A stretch of DNA of 64,000 bases from Amaranthus tricolor (taxonomy: Eukaryota > Streptophyta > Magnoliopsida > Caryophyllales > Amaranthaceae): contig NC_080051.1 in assembly GCF_026212465.1 (NCBI RefSeq), positions 17,933,959 to 17,997,958 of the forward strand, read 5' to 3'. The translations under genes were made by a program, and so were the position numbers. Positions 1-11,600 of this stretch are shown piece by piece. The notes beneath the pieces were generated by a model. That model ran no database searches. It was not told the origin of the DNA and saw only the letters and a list, made by a program, of their open reading frames with translations. Numbering within the stretch: the first letter of the stretch is position 1; each line of letters opens with the position of its first letter.

Positions 1-1067
1 AATATTGACCGCATGTCACATTCTTAATCAAATTCTATCTAGAAACCAATAAGGAAACTCCTTATAAACTTTGGTACAAGAAAAAGCTTAATTTAAGCTA
101 ACTACGAGTTTGGGGATGTAGGAGTACCCGACAACATGAGATAGAAACTTGGTGAGCGAGGTCTTAAATGCATTTTTGTAGGCTATGCAAATCAAAGCAA
201 AACCTGTAGATTCTAAGTACAAAATGACTACATATCAATTCTTTCGACAATTGAGTCAAGAGACAATTTTTGATGAAAATAGACTTTTCATCAATTAGTA
301 GATGAAGACATCTACAAATAAGTACTAATGATGAATTGGATCATAATCAACAAGAAACCCCACAAGAAGTTTCTTTGAACAAGATCGTTTAGTTGAATTT
401 ACTCCTAAAAGGAATAAAAGAGACAAAAGAAAAGTGAAATCTTTTGGACCTTATTTTTATGTACAAATGAAGGTTAGACATTCATTTTAGTGTTTCATAT
501 TATTTAAGTGTTGAAAAGGTGACTTGTTACCATATAGTGATGCAATTGCTACAAAGATATCTCTTTGGTAAAACGCTATATATGATGAGATGAACTCCAT
601 CACAGGAAATAATACTTGGTTATTGGTGAATCTCCCTCCATCTTGTAAACCAATAAGTTATAAGTGGATTTTTCGTAAGAAAACGAAGATTAATAGTACA
701 ATTGAAAATATCAAGGCCCAGGTAGTGGCACAAGGCTTTAGGCAAAAGCATGATATTGATTATTTTGATGCATATGCACTAGTAGCAAAAACAACTACTA
801 TTAGGTTGTAGGTAGCGCTTGCTACAATACATAATTTAGTAATCTATCAAATGGACGTGATAACAGCCTTTTTGTATGGAGAACTAGATGAAGAATTCTA
901 TATGAAACAACCCAAGGGGTTTGTTATGAAAGGACAACAAAGTAAGATGTGTAAACTTGTAAATTCATTATATCAACTAAAGCAAGCACAAAAATAGTGG
1001 CATCAAAAGTTTGATGAAACCATATTGTCATTTGAATATTGAATCAAGCAATAATTGTGTATATAGT
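1..1067 (+). pseudogene. Decayed Ty1/copia polyprotein relic (integrase tail to reverse transcriptase)
   Basis: Read on the plus strand with several frame changes and stops, this encodes the end of a copia integrase (about 1-300), a linker, and the start of the reverse transcriptase (about 560-1060). Recognisable pieces are WIFRKK, the AQGFRQKHDIDY segment, the QMDVITAFLYGELDEE segment (normally QMDVKTAFLNGDL) and MKQPKGF. The longest open piece is 590-811. A stop follows the LVNSLYQLKQAQK segment near 995, and similarity ends near 1067 before the YVDD motif. No LTRs are visible, so it is cut at the window edge on the left and truncated on the right. It belongs to the same family as the relic at 31.5-36 kb, which shares VALATIH and GELDEE/MKQ/GFVM segments. 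Confidence 0.8.
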
Positions 1068-2045
1068 AACGTTGATATCCACCTCACATCTGCAAGACAC
1101 CGAGAAGACGGAAACCTCTACAGAGCGCACCTACATGTGCCACCAGGACCAACAAGATCGACCAAGTTCCAACACAATAGGACAGTTGCTTGTAAGTTAC
1201 TGATTGACGGTAGAGTGAGCTTACTAACAATGATAATGTACTGATGATACATATAGGCAATCAGCAGACCGAAAAGGGAATCAGCTAATAAGGGCTATCA
1301 GTCTCCAGACAATGTACGTATTGTTACCTCTCATGGATACCTCTGCTAAGTTCTGCGGTCTTCGTTGACCTTATGTACTCACAACTTACCATCTGCCTAA
1401 GGAATTTGAATACTTAGCTTGAATTCATGAGTTCTGTCAAGTGTGCAGCTTACCCTGCATTAAGTGCACATACCAATCCACAAGTGAACAGCATGTAACT
1501 TCCGAAATAGCAGATCCTTCCATTAAATCATTGAGTAACTTCATCATGTATCATGTTTGGCTCTGACTCATCAAAATAGAACAAATCAAGGACAATGGCC
1601 AGAAGCAAGTGAAAAAAGGGAATTGAAAGATACAAATTTACAGAGAGAAGGGTTAAAAGAAATCATTTTAGCTAAATTTTGCTTATAAATGACCCAAGCA
1701 AGACCCCAAAAGTAACACGAATAAACAAGACAAAGGGGAATGGGTGAAGAGATTAGAAGATACAATGCAACTTTGGAATTATAGAAGTTTCATTCTACAG
1801 CAGTGAGCTGAGTTACAATCTATGGGCAAACTGATGTTCAGTTGTTCAGAAATTAATAAATAAAATTCTAACAAGTCTTCACTTTTCACTCTCCACACAA
1901 TTATAAACAACAAGAAGTTGCTTAAAGTGACATGAAACAAACCATCCACTATACTCCCTTAGACTAATATTCACATCCTTTCCAAAGTGTAGCAAAGACA
2001 AGAAACTAAAAAGAAAAGAAACAAAACTTAGAATCTCAAGACCAG
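1068..2045. other. Intergenic, no gene recognised
   Basis: I see no coding signature or repeat structure here. A somewhat GC-richer patch at about 1080-1200 has short open frames on both strands, but nothing recognisable. The right part (about 1850-2045) would be the 3' flank of the phosducin-like gene fragment. Confidence 0.4.
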
Positions 2046-2863
2046 TTAATCACTTGAGGCACCATCATCGTCTGCATTTTCACGCTCAGCCAAAACCTTT
2101 TCTATGAGTCTCTTACTTTCTCCATCAAGAACAGATCTCCATGAAGCATCACTGACAGTCTGACCATCATTAAGCACAGGATCTGAATGACAGAGAACCA
2201 GTGCAACACCTGAATAAGGAAACCGGAATCAGTCGAGGACTATAAAAAGTGAAAACAAAAAAATTGTCCGTAACAAACATGTAACACTTTATAGACCAAA
2301 TACTTTTTGATGCAAAAACATCTCCAACCATCAACTAGCAACAAGTTGACCTATGAATAAAGAGACTATGTCACAATAGCTATACCTTCCTAAAATTTAC
2401 AAGACAATAAGTTGAATATCAGGATTCAGGGTACTGTATAAAAATTAACAACTGATACTAATCTATTATCCATCTTTAACTTCTCTTCTAACTCATAACT
2501 TTAACCCAAGTATGTATCCATATTCAGGGAAGAATGGTAGAATCACAACTCCTCATAAACTAATTTCTGCAATCTAATTATTCATTCCAATCATCAGATG
2601 AGAAGACATAAAGACTTCTTGAGTTTTCTACACATATAGAGAAAATCATTTACAAGTTTATGTACCTTCAGCTGTGCACTGTTTTCCAAAACTATGCAAT
2701 CCTACATAGTTTGCCTTGACCGCACCATTATTGTATACCAACAGTGTCGGTAAATTACAATCAGGATAATTAGGTATACAATAAGTGGAAATTATCTTGA
2801 CAAACTTTGTAGCTGGATATCTCCTTGCTAGTTCTTCCAAACATCCCATTAGCATCTCACAGG
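2046..2863 (-). CDS. Phosducin-like protein 3 / viral IAP-associated factor homolog, 3' part only
   Basis: Two exons are visible: 2666-2863 and 2046-2209, joined by an intron with GTACAT donor and TTCAG acceptor in phase 1. They encode about 120 residues of the thioredoxin-like phosducin fold: CLEELARRYPATKFVKII, IPNYPDCNLPTLLVYNNGAV, YVGLHSFGKQCTAEG, then VALVLCHSDPVLNDGQ and an acidic tail ending DDDGASSD. In the family these are cytosolic co-chaperones of CCT that assist folding of tubulin and G-protein beta subunits. Residues just before CLEEL (ACEMLMG instead of ECGLLMQ) are divergent, and I could not find the upstream exons (N-terminal helix, WVVVxLYK strand) between 2864 and 5700. Either they are too diverged to see or this is a truncated duplicate. 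The exon 5' border assumes a TTTGCAG acceptor. Confidence 0.65.
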
Positions 2864-5734
2864 CTGCAAAGCTAACCAAAATTCGATGTATTAACAGAAC
2901 GACCTAGAATGAGAGATAGGTTTGGCATAAACAATCAGCTATTCAACTACTAAAACACAACATGACACTCATGTTGGTAAGATTAATACCTAAAACAATT
3001 AACCTACTGAACTACTACGAAATGACAAGCCAATGATGTGCTGGTAAAGTGAGCTTGGTGATTTCACTTCCAAACGACACCAAAACCAAGCTTTTACTAC
3101 TAAGAATCTCCAATACTATGAACATGTCAATTGTCAATACAGAGTCGGAAAATGAAGAAGTTTTGAAACTGCTGCCAACTAATTTACGCAATTCTTTGTA
3201 ATAAAAAGCATGTGATATTTATCTGTGACTTAGCAATTAGAAGTAGATATCATCTGCACATTGACAAAAATTGTTAGCAATGATAGAAGTAAACAAACAC
3301 GACATTATGGCAATAGTTTTCTCATAGTTGATGCTCACAAGACACAACTACTTGAGATGTCTTTGTTAACACAGGTTCAGTAATTTATTTTCAAAGATCA
3401 TTCTGGTCCAAAGCTTAACTATTCACTGTAGTTAGCATGAGAGAATATTTAACACTTAATAATGCAGATAAATAGTTATCTGAATATAAACTTTTGTGAG
3501 GTATTCCTTCTATCCATTATAGATTGCACTCAAATTTAGTGTTGTTTGATTGATAGTTGGAATATTAGACAAAAAAAACAAGTGTATGAAAAAATAAGTG
3601 GATGAGAAGAGAGACTAAATTTGTGGATGAGATTGAAAAAGAGGAGGTGAGACCATGACCATAAAAGAAAATAGTGAAAAATAAGTGGGACAACCTCAAA
3701 CGGAAATTTGGTGCTATTCAAAGGAACGGAGAGAGTATTTCAATTGTATCCATTGTGCAGTTGGATTTAGAAATATGTATTGCTAATGAACATAGAGTTG
3801 ACGCAAGTTTATATTTGCCCAAAAAATTATTCATCCACAAAAAGAAAAGAATAGCAGAAAAGTTTTGCACTACTTGAAATGCTTAAAGTTATCTTAGATA
3901 TGAAGGAAAAAGTGCCTTGGAAATACAAGGGGAACTCTCATTAACAAGAATAATAGACACAAGAGTATAAGGAGAACAAGCAATTTCATCGACTTCTAAG
4001 TGAGTTCTTGAGTTCATATGCCAACCAGCCAAAATTATGGATTTCATAACCAACAAAATCCTCCTGAGAATGCAAAACAGATGTAAAAAAAGCAAATACG
4101 CCATTGTAACAAACAACCACAGTTAGTAATTTGTACAATGCACGTACACAAACAATTTTTCTTGCTTCAACAGGTGTTGCAAGTGTACTCTAAATTGCCA
4201 CCTTAAAAAAGAACTCTACAACTCCTTGATTCCCCCGTCCTTTTCAACTGAATAGACATGATATTCTGAGTCTGAGCTCATATGGCAGTAGGTTGGTAAG
4301 GAGGCCTCTAGGAACTTTTACCTTGAACCTAATGTTAGCATGTAATTTTTTGTCAAGCAATACATTTGTCGACTCATCAAAACAAAACATAGATTTTGAC
4401 AAAGATGATGCATTCGAGTTCGTAAAATATCAAAATAAGCAGCTCTTACAGCATCTGAACGCTATATCGGCTCTGCAATTCCAACATTCTCTTATGAAAA
4501 CCATCCCAAATGCTACTACAAATTCAACAAAATAACAATAATATATGACCATGAATCCATAATGAGTCACTTCAACCCTCCTTACTCACCCTCAAGAAAC
4601 AGAGCTTTTTAGCTGTATAATTGCGTTGCAGATCCTCTGATATCTAATTCTGTCCGACACTCTAAAGGTCTCAGTAACATAGTCAACATGTACGATAATA
4701 ATACAAGATCCAGGATACTAGTTTAGTGTGGGGCATAGTAGTATAGTGTGGGGCGAATACTCGCTTCTACATGTGTGTACCAATTGGACTACCATTCTTC
4801 TGTTATATATTACACAATTCAATATTAACACAAACACAGCTTTTAATTAAATGACTCAGACCATCACGTAGGTAAGCCCGGACCTAGACTCCCCTTATGC
4901 ACAACCCCCCCTCACACACACACACACCATAGAGTCCTGGTAGTTTGCAAAATTATTCGGTACAAACAATACTCCAGATGACAGAAGTGCGTTACAGGCA
5001 TCTTATGTGAACAGTATAAGAATTAAGAATCAATTGTATTTCCTGCACCTATAACTACAGTACTACAATTTTAAAATAAATCATTACACAAGCTCATACA
5101 ATCTCACAGCATAAATATCATATGAAAATTTTGAAATTTGTTGGTTAATTATTTTTATAATTTTATAAGTAATAAGACTATTAAAAATGATATTTATTGA
5201 TAGTATAAATTTAGCAATATACAATAATTTTATTCATCTAAGCGCATGTTTGTTATTAAAGGGCTCATATTTAAAATTTCGCTCGACGCCTTTAAAATTA
5301 TCAGAAATGGCACTAAGTGATAATAGGAATACTTCAAGTAGAGATTGAAAGAAAAAACAAAAGAAGCCATTAATGAGTTAATTAAAATAGGGGTATTTAT
5401 GTCATTTTCATTGAATGGAAGCCATTAAAGAAAAAAACAAAGGAAGCCATTAAAGAAAAAACAAGAACGCATTGAATGGAAGAGGGAGGAGGTGCTAACT
5501 TTTAATGTAATAAAACAGGGTTATTTATATCATTTCCATAGTTAACGGAAAACTAAACGTTTTTGGCTTAATAATGTTACTGTAGTTACTTTTACAAGAA
5601 TTGAGTGCTATTTTGTGGAAAAAAATTTAAGAATTGCTACCATTCCAAATCCTAATTTTGATAAGCACAATTAACAAAATTTCTAAAGACATGATTAAAG
5701 AAGCCTATGAAGTAGCCATACAAATGCACCACCC
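2864..5734. other. Intergenic with one MITE
   Basis: Apart from the Stowaway element at 3504-3735 I recognise nothing coding. A CA microsatellite lies at about 4914-4927. The stretch 5310-5640 is AT-rich with short direct repeats (the phrase gaagccatta recurs at about 5364, 5417 and 5446). If the phosducin-like gene is complete, its first exons must be here. Confidence 0.4.
3504..3735. mobile_element. Stowaway-type MITE
   Basis: A 232-bp element flanked by TA (3502-3503 and 3736-3737). The left end reads TTCCTTCTATCC and the reverse complement of the right end reads CTCTCTCCGTTCC, followed in both by a shared AATAGCACCAAATTT-like stretch. This matches the CTCCCTCCGTTCC terminus and TA target typical of Stowaway (Tc1/mariner-derived) MITEs. 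The ends have diverged, so it is an old copy. Confidence 0.7.
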
Positions 5735-7117
5735 TCAAATTCCAACTGATGAATTCAATCTCTGAATTGCCATTTGAACAGCATTATTAACAGCAATTGT
5801 GAATGCATCTTCAAATATCTTCAACTTAGCATTAGCATTTGCATAACTCAATTTAGGCATCAATTCATCAATAATATATTTCCTCATCTCTTGCCTTTCT
5901 TTTACTGTGATCTTCCTTAGCTTTTCTACCACATTTACCTCTGACATTTTCACCTCATCTTGCTCTATAAACACACAATATTTCCTGTAATCCTCGGGTA
6001 AATGCCATGGATATTGGTAATGTGCTGTAAACGGGTCGAAAACAACCGGTATACAACCCGCAATGAGCGAATCAAACACTGATTTTCTCGTCGGACTATC
6101 CCCATCTGGCTGAAGACAGAATTCTGATTCCATAAAAAGTTTGATCACAGGGAAAGCAAGTCCAACACATTTTTTTACACCACAGTTAAAAAAGTTGCAC
6201 AATGTAGGATCTTTTACCGAGTTGCATTGCTTGATGAGAATCGATCGTATGTTTTCGGGGGCTGTACGTGTAGCACCTGCAAAGCTAATCAAATGCTTCC
6301 GGTGCACTACTCTGATTTTTGACTGCCATTCGATGATCTCATCGTCTGAGCTAGGGTGGAAATAAGACGGATATGGAACCCCCACATCGTTGATATGCCA
6401 TGGTTGTCGCTCAATTATGAGCTTTATTGGACTTTGTAGTTCATCAAGCTCCAACAAAGGCGTACCCCAAGGTACTAAATCTTCGACTCTTCGAAGATCC
6501 CAAGAGTTTTTACCTAAAACAAACACATGATCTAACCCCGAGTGTCTCTTCCACGTCTTCTGTTGCTCAAGCCACAGGACGATTTCTTTGGAGAGCTCTC
6601 GAACATTTGATCCACTAGTGTTACTAAAATGCGAGTTGATCATATCTAAGGCACCATAGAATGGTACATAAAAAAGCTTAGCATCATTCACATTTTTAAC
6701 CCTACAAGGATGGTTCATAACTCGATTGTGGAATAATGGCTCGAGTAAAAATTGGTGCGTATTGTACCATCCTTTCCCTAGCTCCGCGATAGGCTCTCCC
6801 ATTCCATCGTTGTTGAAGTAATCACAAAAATCAGACCACGATACGATCTCATTACACTTTGCTACTAAATCTTTGTTGAACTTTGAAGGTAGATCATATA
6901 CATATATCCCTCTTCCCTCGCAATTCGTAGGCTTTGATTTTGCAATGTACTTTCGTAGGATTGCTAATTGGCCTTCCACAACTTTTCTAGATTTCACCTT
7001 TTCCTCTGCTTTTGCCTTGTCGATGCCCTCTCGGAGGACTAGCTTCGTGAACTCAGATGAGTCCAGTGATGGGGATGTTTCAACAATCTCTTTTGTACTT
7101 CCATTGATTCTCTTCAA
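5735..7117 (-). CDS. GT47 exostosin-family xyloglucan galactosyltransferase-like (MUR3/XLT2 group), 5' end unresolved
   Basis: A single open frame of about 460 codons. It has the GT47 layout: GRGIYVYDLPSKFN at the start of the catalytic part (about residue 69), then KGWYNTHQFLLEPLFH, AKLFYVPFYGALDM, and near the C-terminus FCLQPDGDSPTRKSVFDSL followed by IAGCIPVVFDP, the exostosin signature for nucleotide-sugar binding. Family members are Golgi type II membrane proteins adding galactose to xyloglucan side chains. The start is a problem: the coordinate given is a TTG, the first in-frame ATG is only at residue 106, and an in-frame TAG lies at 7148-7150. Upstream of that TAG the same frame is hydrophobic (ITVIFAVF), as expected for the lost membrane anchor. 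Either an upstream exon joins through the TTATAG acceptor at the stop, or the gene is recently broken. Confidence 0.75.
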   Translation of the reverse strand: MKRINGSTKEIVETSPSLDSSEFTKLVLREGIDKAKAEEKVKSRKVVEGQLAILRKYIAKSKPTNCEGRGIYVYDLPSKFNKDLVAKCNEIVSWSDFCDYFNNDGMGEPIAELGKGWYNTHQFLLEPLFHNRVMNHPCRVKNVNDAKLFYVPFYGALDMINSHFSNTSGSNVRELSKEIVLWLEQQKTWKRHSGLDHVFVLGKNSWDLRRVEDLVPWGTPLLELDELQSPIKLIIERQPWHINDVGVPYPSYFHPSSDDEIIEWQSKIRVVHRKHLISFAGATRTAPENIRSILIKQCNSVKDPTLCNFFNCGVKKCVGLAFPVIKLFMESEFCLQPDGDSPTRKSVFDSLIAGCIPVVFDPFTAHYQYPWHLPEDYRKYCVFIEQDEVKMSEVNVVEKLRKITVKERQEMRKYIIDELMPKLSYANANAKLKIFEDAFTIAVNNAVQMAIQRLNSSVGI

Positions 7118-7150
7118 TATTAAAATGTTCGTAATCAGTGATATAGTCTA

Positions 7151-7531
7151 TAACTCAAAATGAAAAACAGCAAAAATTACAGTTATTAAATAAAATTGAG
7201 CATTCTGCACAGATTTGAGGCAACTCTTAATTGACAATGCCAAGTTTATAACACAAATCACGCACAAAATTTTCGATATTCGATACAGTTACTATTCACG
7301 TGTCTTATTCAGCGAATGTTCTGAGCATGTTCAACATGTTTGACCGCACAGGGCCCCGAATAATTAGGGACTTCAATATTAAATTACGTAGTATATGTTA
7401 AGTGTTTAAATTGGAAAAATATAAAATTGCACAGGGCCATAAAGAATTTGTCAATTTTTGCTCTATCCTTGGTCTTGTATTCTACAGATCAATAAACATT
7501 GTCGACATTGCATAATTTTTGCTGATATAAC
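7151..7531. other. 5' flank of the GT47 frame
   Basis: No ATG-initiated coding exon is evident. The minus-strand frame continuous with the GT47 gene stays open from about 7150 to 7290 except for the TAG at 7148-7150, but contains no ATG. Otherwise AT-rich with no recognised signal. Confidence 0.35.
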
Positions 7532-7765
7532 TGTCAAGGAATCATCAACCCAACCAAAAGCCTAAGCCGATGGTTGCTACCCCAAAATATGTTATATACT
7601 CTAGCATACCCTCACACGAGAGCCTTTGGGCTAGAATTGTGGGTGCAGCAGAAGCCGAAGGGTGGTTGAGATTCGAACCAATGATCTCTTGTCACGTTGG
7701 CCTCTGATACCATGTCAAGGAATCAACTGATAGTTGAGGCACAAAATATATTATATACTCTAACG
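7532..7765 (-). mobile_element. TRIM (terminal-repeat retrotransposon in miniature)
   Basis: A 234-bp element in minus orientation. Two short direct repeats flank a roughly 95-bp core: 7532-7606 and 7713-7765, both carrying TGTCAAGGAATC at one end and atatTatatactcta near the other, the second being partly deleted. Immediately inside the right repeat, 7701-7712 reads cctctgatacca, the complement of the TGGTATCAGAG primer-binding site matched to initiator tRNA-Met. There is no coding capacity. The LTR size and PBS position are those of a TRIM. I could not read a matching target duplication. Confidence 0.65.
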
Positions 7766-7938
7766 ATGTTCAAGATGAAGAGAACGCGCTCACTTGGTAC
7801 CGTGTATTCGTGTAGGTATCAGAAATTTGAGGGTCATAGGCAGTGGTAGGATGAGCGCCAGCAGAAAGACAATAATAATTGTTAAGTTTCCTAGATGTTA
7901 CACAGACATGAACAATGGAGCCAGAGATAATAATGGTG

Positions 7939-8534
7939 TGAAAACGATCGCCAAATACTTACGATGTTAAGAACAAACAACAATGAGCAAAATTAAGTTT
8001 GACAAAGTAACAAACAAGGACACAAAGATTTAAGGAGGTTCACCCAATGATGGCTACGTCCTCCGTGGTGTGTAGTTTATGTTTATATTATATCAAATGA
8101 ATACAAACAACACTTCAATATGAAGAATTACAATTGAGATAAAGATAACAACAATAGGCTATGTGTTTGGCTTAAGGGTTGTGTTTGATGTGTTTTGCAT
8201 ACTTAAAGTGTGGGTATGAGAGCCCTATTTATAGTGCTAGGTACTTGAAGATGAATGGCTCACATAAATACATAGTTAATTTAGGGTAATGAATACTATG
8301 AAATAACTCTAAGAACTTGAAAAGGCATTATCTCAAGAGTCACACACATGAGACTCTTCACCTTAATCTTCATTAACACCAATAATTCCCATGAATACTC
8401 TTCACCTTATTACACCCTTTTGGATTCCACAACTCAAGAGTCACACACATGAATTCAACCCTTTAATGTGCACTCAAGTCACACATTAGTATAGTATCAT
8501 TTATAATCACATTAGTATACTACCATTCATAACA
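7939..8534 (-). repeat. 3' LTR of the copia element
   Basis: 596 bp, TG...CA. It differs from the 5' LTR at two positions by eye (within gagata-a/g-agata and catactt-a/g-aagtg). Reading minus, it contains a short TATA-like stretch (CTATAAATAGGG, near 8225-8236) that could serve as the LTR promoter. Confidence 0.92.
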
Positions 8535-8548
8535 ATCTCCACCTTGAC
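8535..8548 (-). promoter_or_regulatory. Polypurine tract of the copia element
   Basis: On the minus strand AAGGTGGAGATT lies directly before the LTR start TGTTATG. This is the expected primer site for plus-strand DNA synthesis. The identical string precedes the LTR relic at 52.5 kb. Confidence 0.75.
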
Positions 8549-8630
8549 TTGAGTTCACCCAAGTCACAACATTCATCAATCCACTTCATATTCAAAAAAA
8601 CATACACACCTCAAAATGCCCAAGAGGGCA

Positions 8631-11600
8631 TTATCTCAAGCAAGGAGCTAAACCTACCAAGTCAACACATAACTCAAACTTGGTAGTAGGTAATGACTTT
8701 GTCATCATGTCGGCCGGATTTTCCGTAGTGTCAATTTTCTTCAATAACACCCTTTTGTGCTCAACTTCATCCCGGATAAAGTTATACTTAATATCAATGT
8801 GCTTGGACCTTCTATGAAATGTGTTTTGATTCTTAGCCAAATGAATTGCACTTTGACTATCACAATGCACACTTACCTCACACACTTTGTTGCACATTTC
8901 ACCAACAAGACCTTTAAGCCATTTTGCTTCCTTGAATGACTCGGCCACGGCTATGTACTCCGCTTCGGTTGTAGAAAGAGCAACCACATCTTGCAAAGAT
9001 GATTGCCAACTAATCGCCGAACCACCCAAAGTAAACACGAACCCACTTGTGGACTTTCTATTATCTAGATCACCACCATAATCCGAGTCACAAAACCCGG
9101 TTAGCTCACTTGAATTTTTCCCATACATGAGACAAACATTTGAAGTATCTTTCAAATACCTCAATAGCCATTTTAGTGCCTCCCAATGTCCCTTACCCGG
9201 ATTAGACATATATCTACTCACCAAACTCACCGCATGAGCAATGTCGGGCCTAGAGCATACCATAGCATACATAACGCTACCAACGGCACTAGTGTATGGA
9301 ATTCTTACCATTTGCTCTTCTTCCTCTTTTGTTTGTGGACACAAATTCTTGGACAATTTGAAATGAGAAGCAAGAGGAGTAGACACACCTTTAGCATCAT
9401 CCATGGAGAAACGTTGAACAACTTTCTCAATGTACTTCCTTTGACTAAGGTATAAGACACCCTTAGCCCGATCTCTCAAAATCTCCATCCCAAGAATCTT
9501 CTTGGCTTCACCAAGATCTTTCATATCAAATTCACTTGAAAGCAACTCTTTCAAGTCCTCCACCTTAAGCAAAGAGCTACATGCTACTAGCATATCATCA
9601 ACATATAAGAGCAAATATAGTAAAGAACCATCTTCAAATTTCTTAAGATAAACACAGCTATCATAAGAACTTCTAACAAAATCATGTGAAATCATAAAGG
9701 AATCAAACCTTTTGTACCATTGCCTTGGAGATTGCTTCAACCCATACAATGACCTCTTCAATCTACACACATGATTCTCCTTACCGGCTACCTCAAAACC
9801 TTCCGGTTGCTTCATAAAGATTTCTTCTTCAAGCTCACCGTGAAGAAAAGTCGTCTTTACATCCAATTGATGTAACTCCAAATCCTCCATCGCCACCAAA
9901 GCAAGCAATGCCCTAATAGAAGAGTGTTTCACGACCGGAGAGAAAACTTCGTGAAAATCAATACCCTCAATTTGAGAGTATCCCTTTGCAACAACCCTTG
10001 CTTTGTAGATGGGAGGAATATCACTAGAAGGACCCTCCTTCCTCTTGAATATCCACTTGCACCCCACAATCTTCATTTTCTTTGGTGCAACAACGATATC
10101 CCAAGTTCCATTCTTCGCAAGAGATTCCATCTCTTGTTTCATAGCAATCAACCACTTGCTTGAGTCATTTGAGGCCATAGCCTCCTTGTACGTACTTGGT
10201 TCATTTAACCCTTCGACTTCGCTAGCAATGTTGAGAGCATAAACAACATAATCACACTCTTCAATGTACCTCCTTGGAGCCACGATCTTCCTTCTTTGCC
10301 TAGTTGTGGACAAAGGAGGAGACCTTTGTTGAACATCATCATTTTTCTCATTATCAACATTGGAGGATTCAACCTCCACTTGTGCTTCATTATCATCATT
10401 ATTAAAAGGTTTTTCAACATTAGATACAAGCATGCTATCTTCATCAAAAACAACATCTCTAGAAACAATAATTTTCTTTGATTCATTACACCATACCCTA
10501 TACCCCTTTACACCCACTCCATACCCCACAAAGATACCTTTTCTAGCCCTAGGTTCTAACTTACCATCATTTACATGAATATAAGCTGGACAACCAAAGA
10601 TTCTAAGACTAGAATAGTTTACCGGAGTGTTGTACCATACCTCTTGTGGCGACTTGAACTTCAAGGCGGTATGAGGTGAACGGTTGATCAAATAACATGC
10701 CGTAGCCACCGCTTCGGCCCAAAATTGTTTCCCCAAATTTGCTTGATTTAGCATGCATCTTGCCCTTTCCAATAACGTTTTATTCATCCTCTCCGCAACA
10801 CCATTTTGTTGAGGACGACCTGCACAAGTTCTATGTCTAACAATACCTTCATTAGAACAATAAATGAGAAACTTGCTATCAACAAATTCAAGACCATTGT
10901 CGGTTCTCAAGGTCTTGATGCTCCTACCGGCTTTCTTTTCAATCATCTTCTTCCATTCCAAGAAGACATCAAAAACTTCATATTTATGTTTTATAAAGTA
11001 ACACCAAACTTTTCTAGAGTAATCATCAATAAAGGTCAACATGTAGCTACAACCACTAAGGGAGGGCGTTCGTGAAGGCCCCCACAAGTCGGAATGGACA
11101 TAATCTAATATCCCCTTAGTGTTGTGGATGGCGGGTTTAAAACTAACTCTCTTGTGTTTCCCATAAACACAATGTTCACAAAAACCAAGGTTCCCAAAAT
11201 TTTTTCCATCAAATAAACCTTGTTTAGAGAGTTCAAACATACCTCTTTCGCTCATGTGACCAAGCCTCAAGTGCCAAAGTTTGGTGTCACGATCGAACAT
11301 TGTGCTTGTGGATACATTCGCCGAGCCAAGAATGGTTGAACCTTGAAGAGCATACAAACTCCCATTCAACCTCCCCTTCATCACCACTAGTGAACCCTTG
11401 GCTACCTTCATAACTCCACCTTCACAAGTGATTCTACACCCGATCTTATCAAGAGTACCCAAAGATAAAAGATTCTTTTTCAAGCCCGGGACATACCTTA
11501 CATCGGTTAAGGTCCTCACAATCCCATCAAACATTTTAATTTTAATGCTCCCAATCCCAACAACCTTACATGTGGTGTTGTTTCCCATGGTAACATTTCC

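Noticed and set aside
4905..4930. CA microsatellite considered as a feature of interest
   Set aside because: Too short (about seven units) to be notable.
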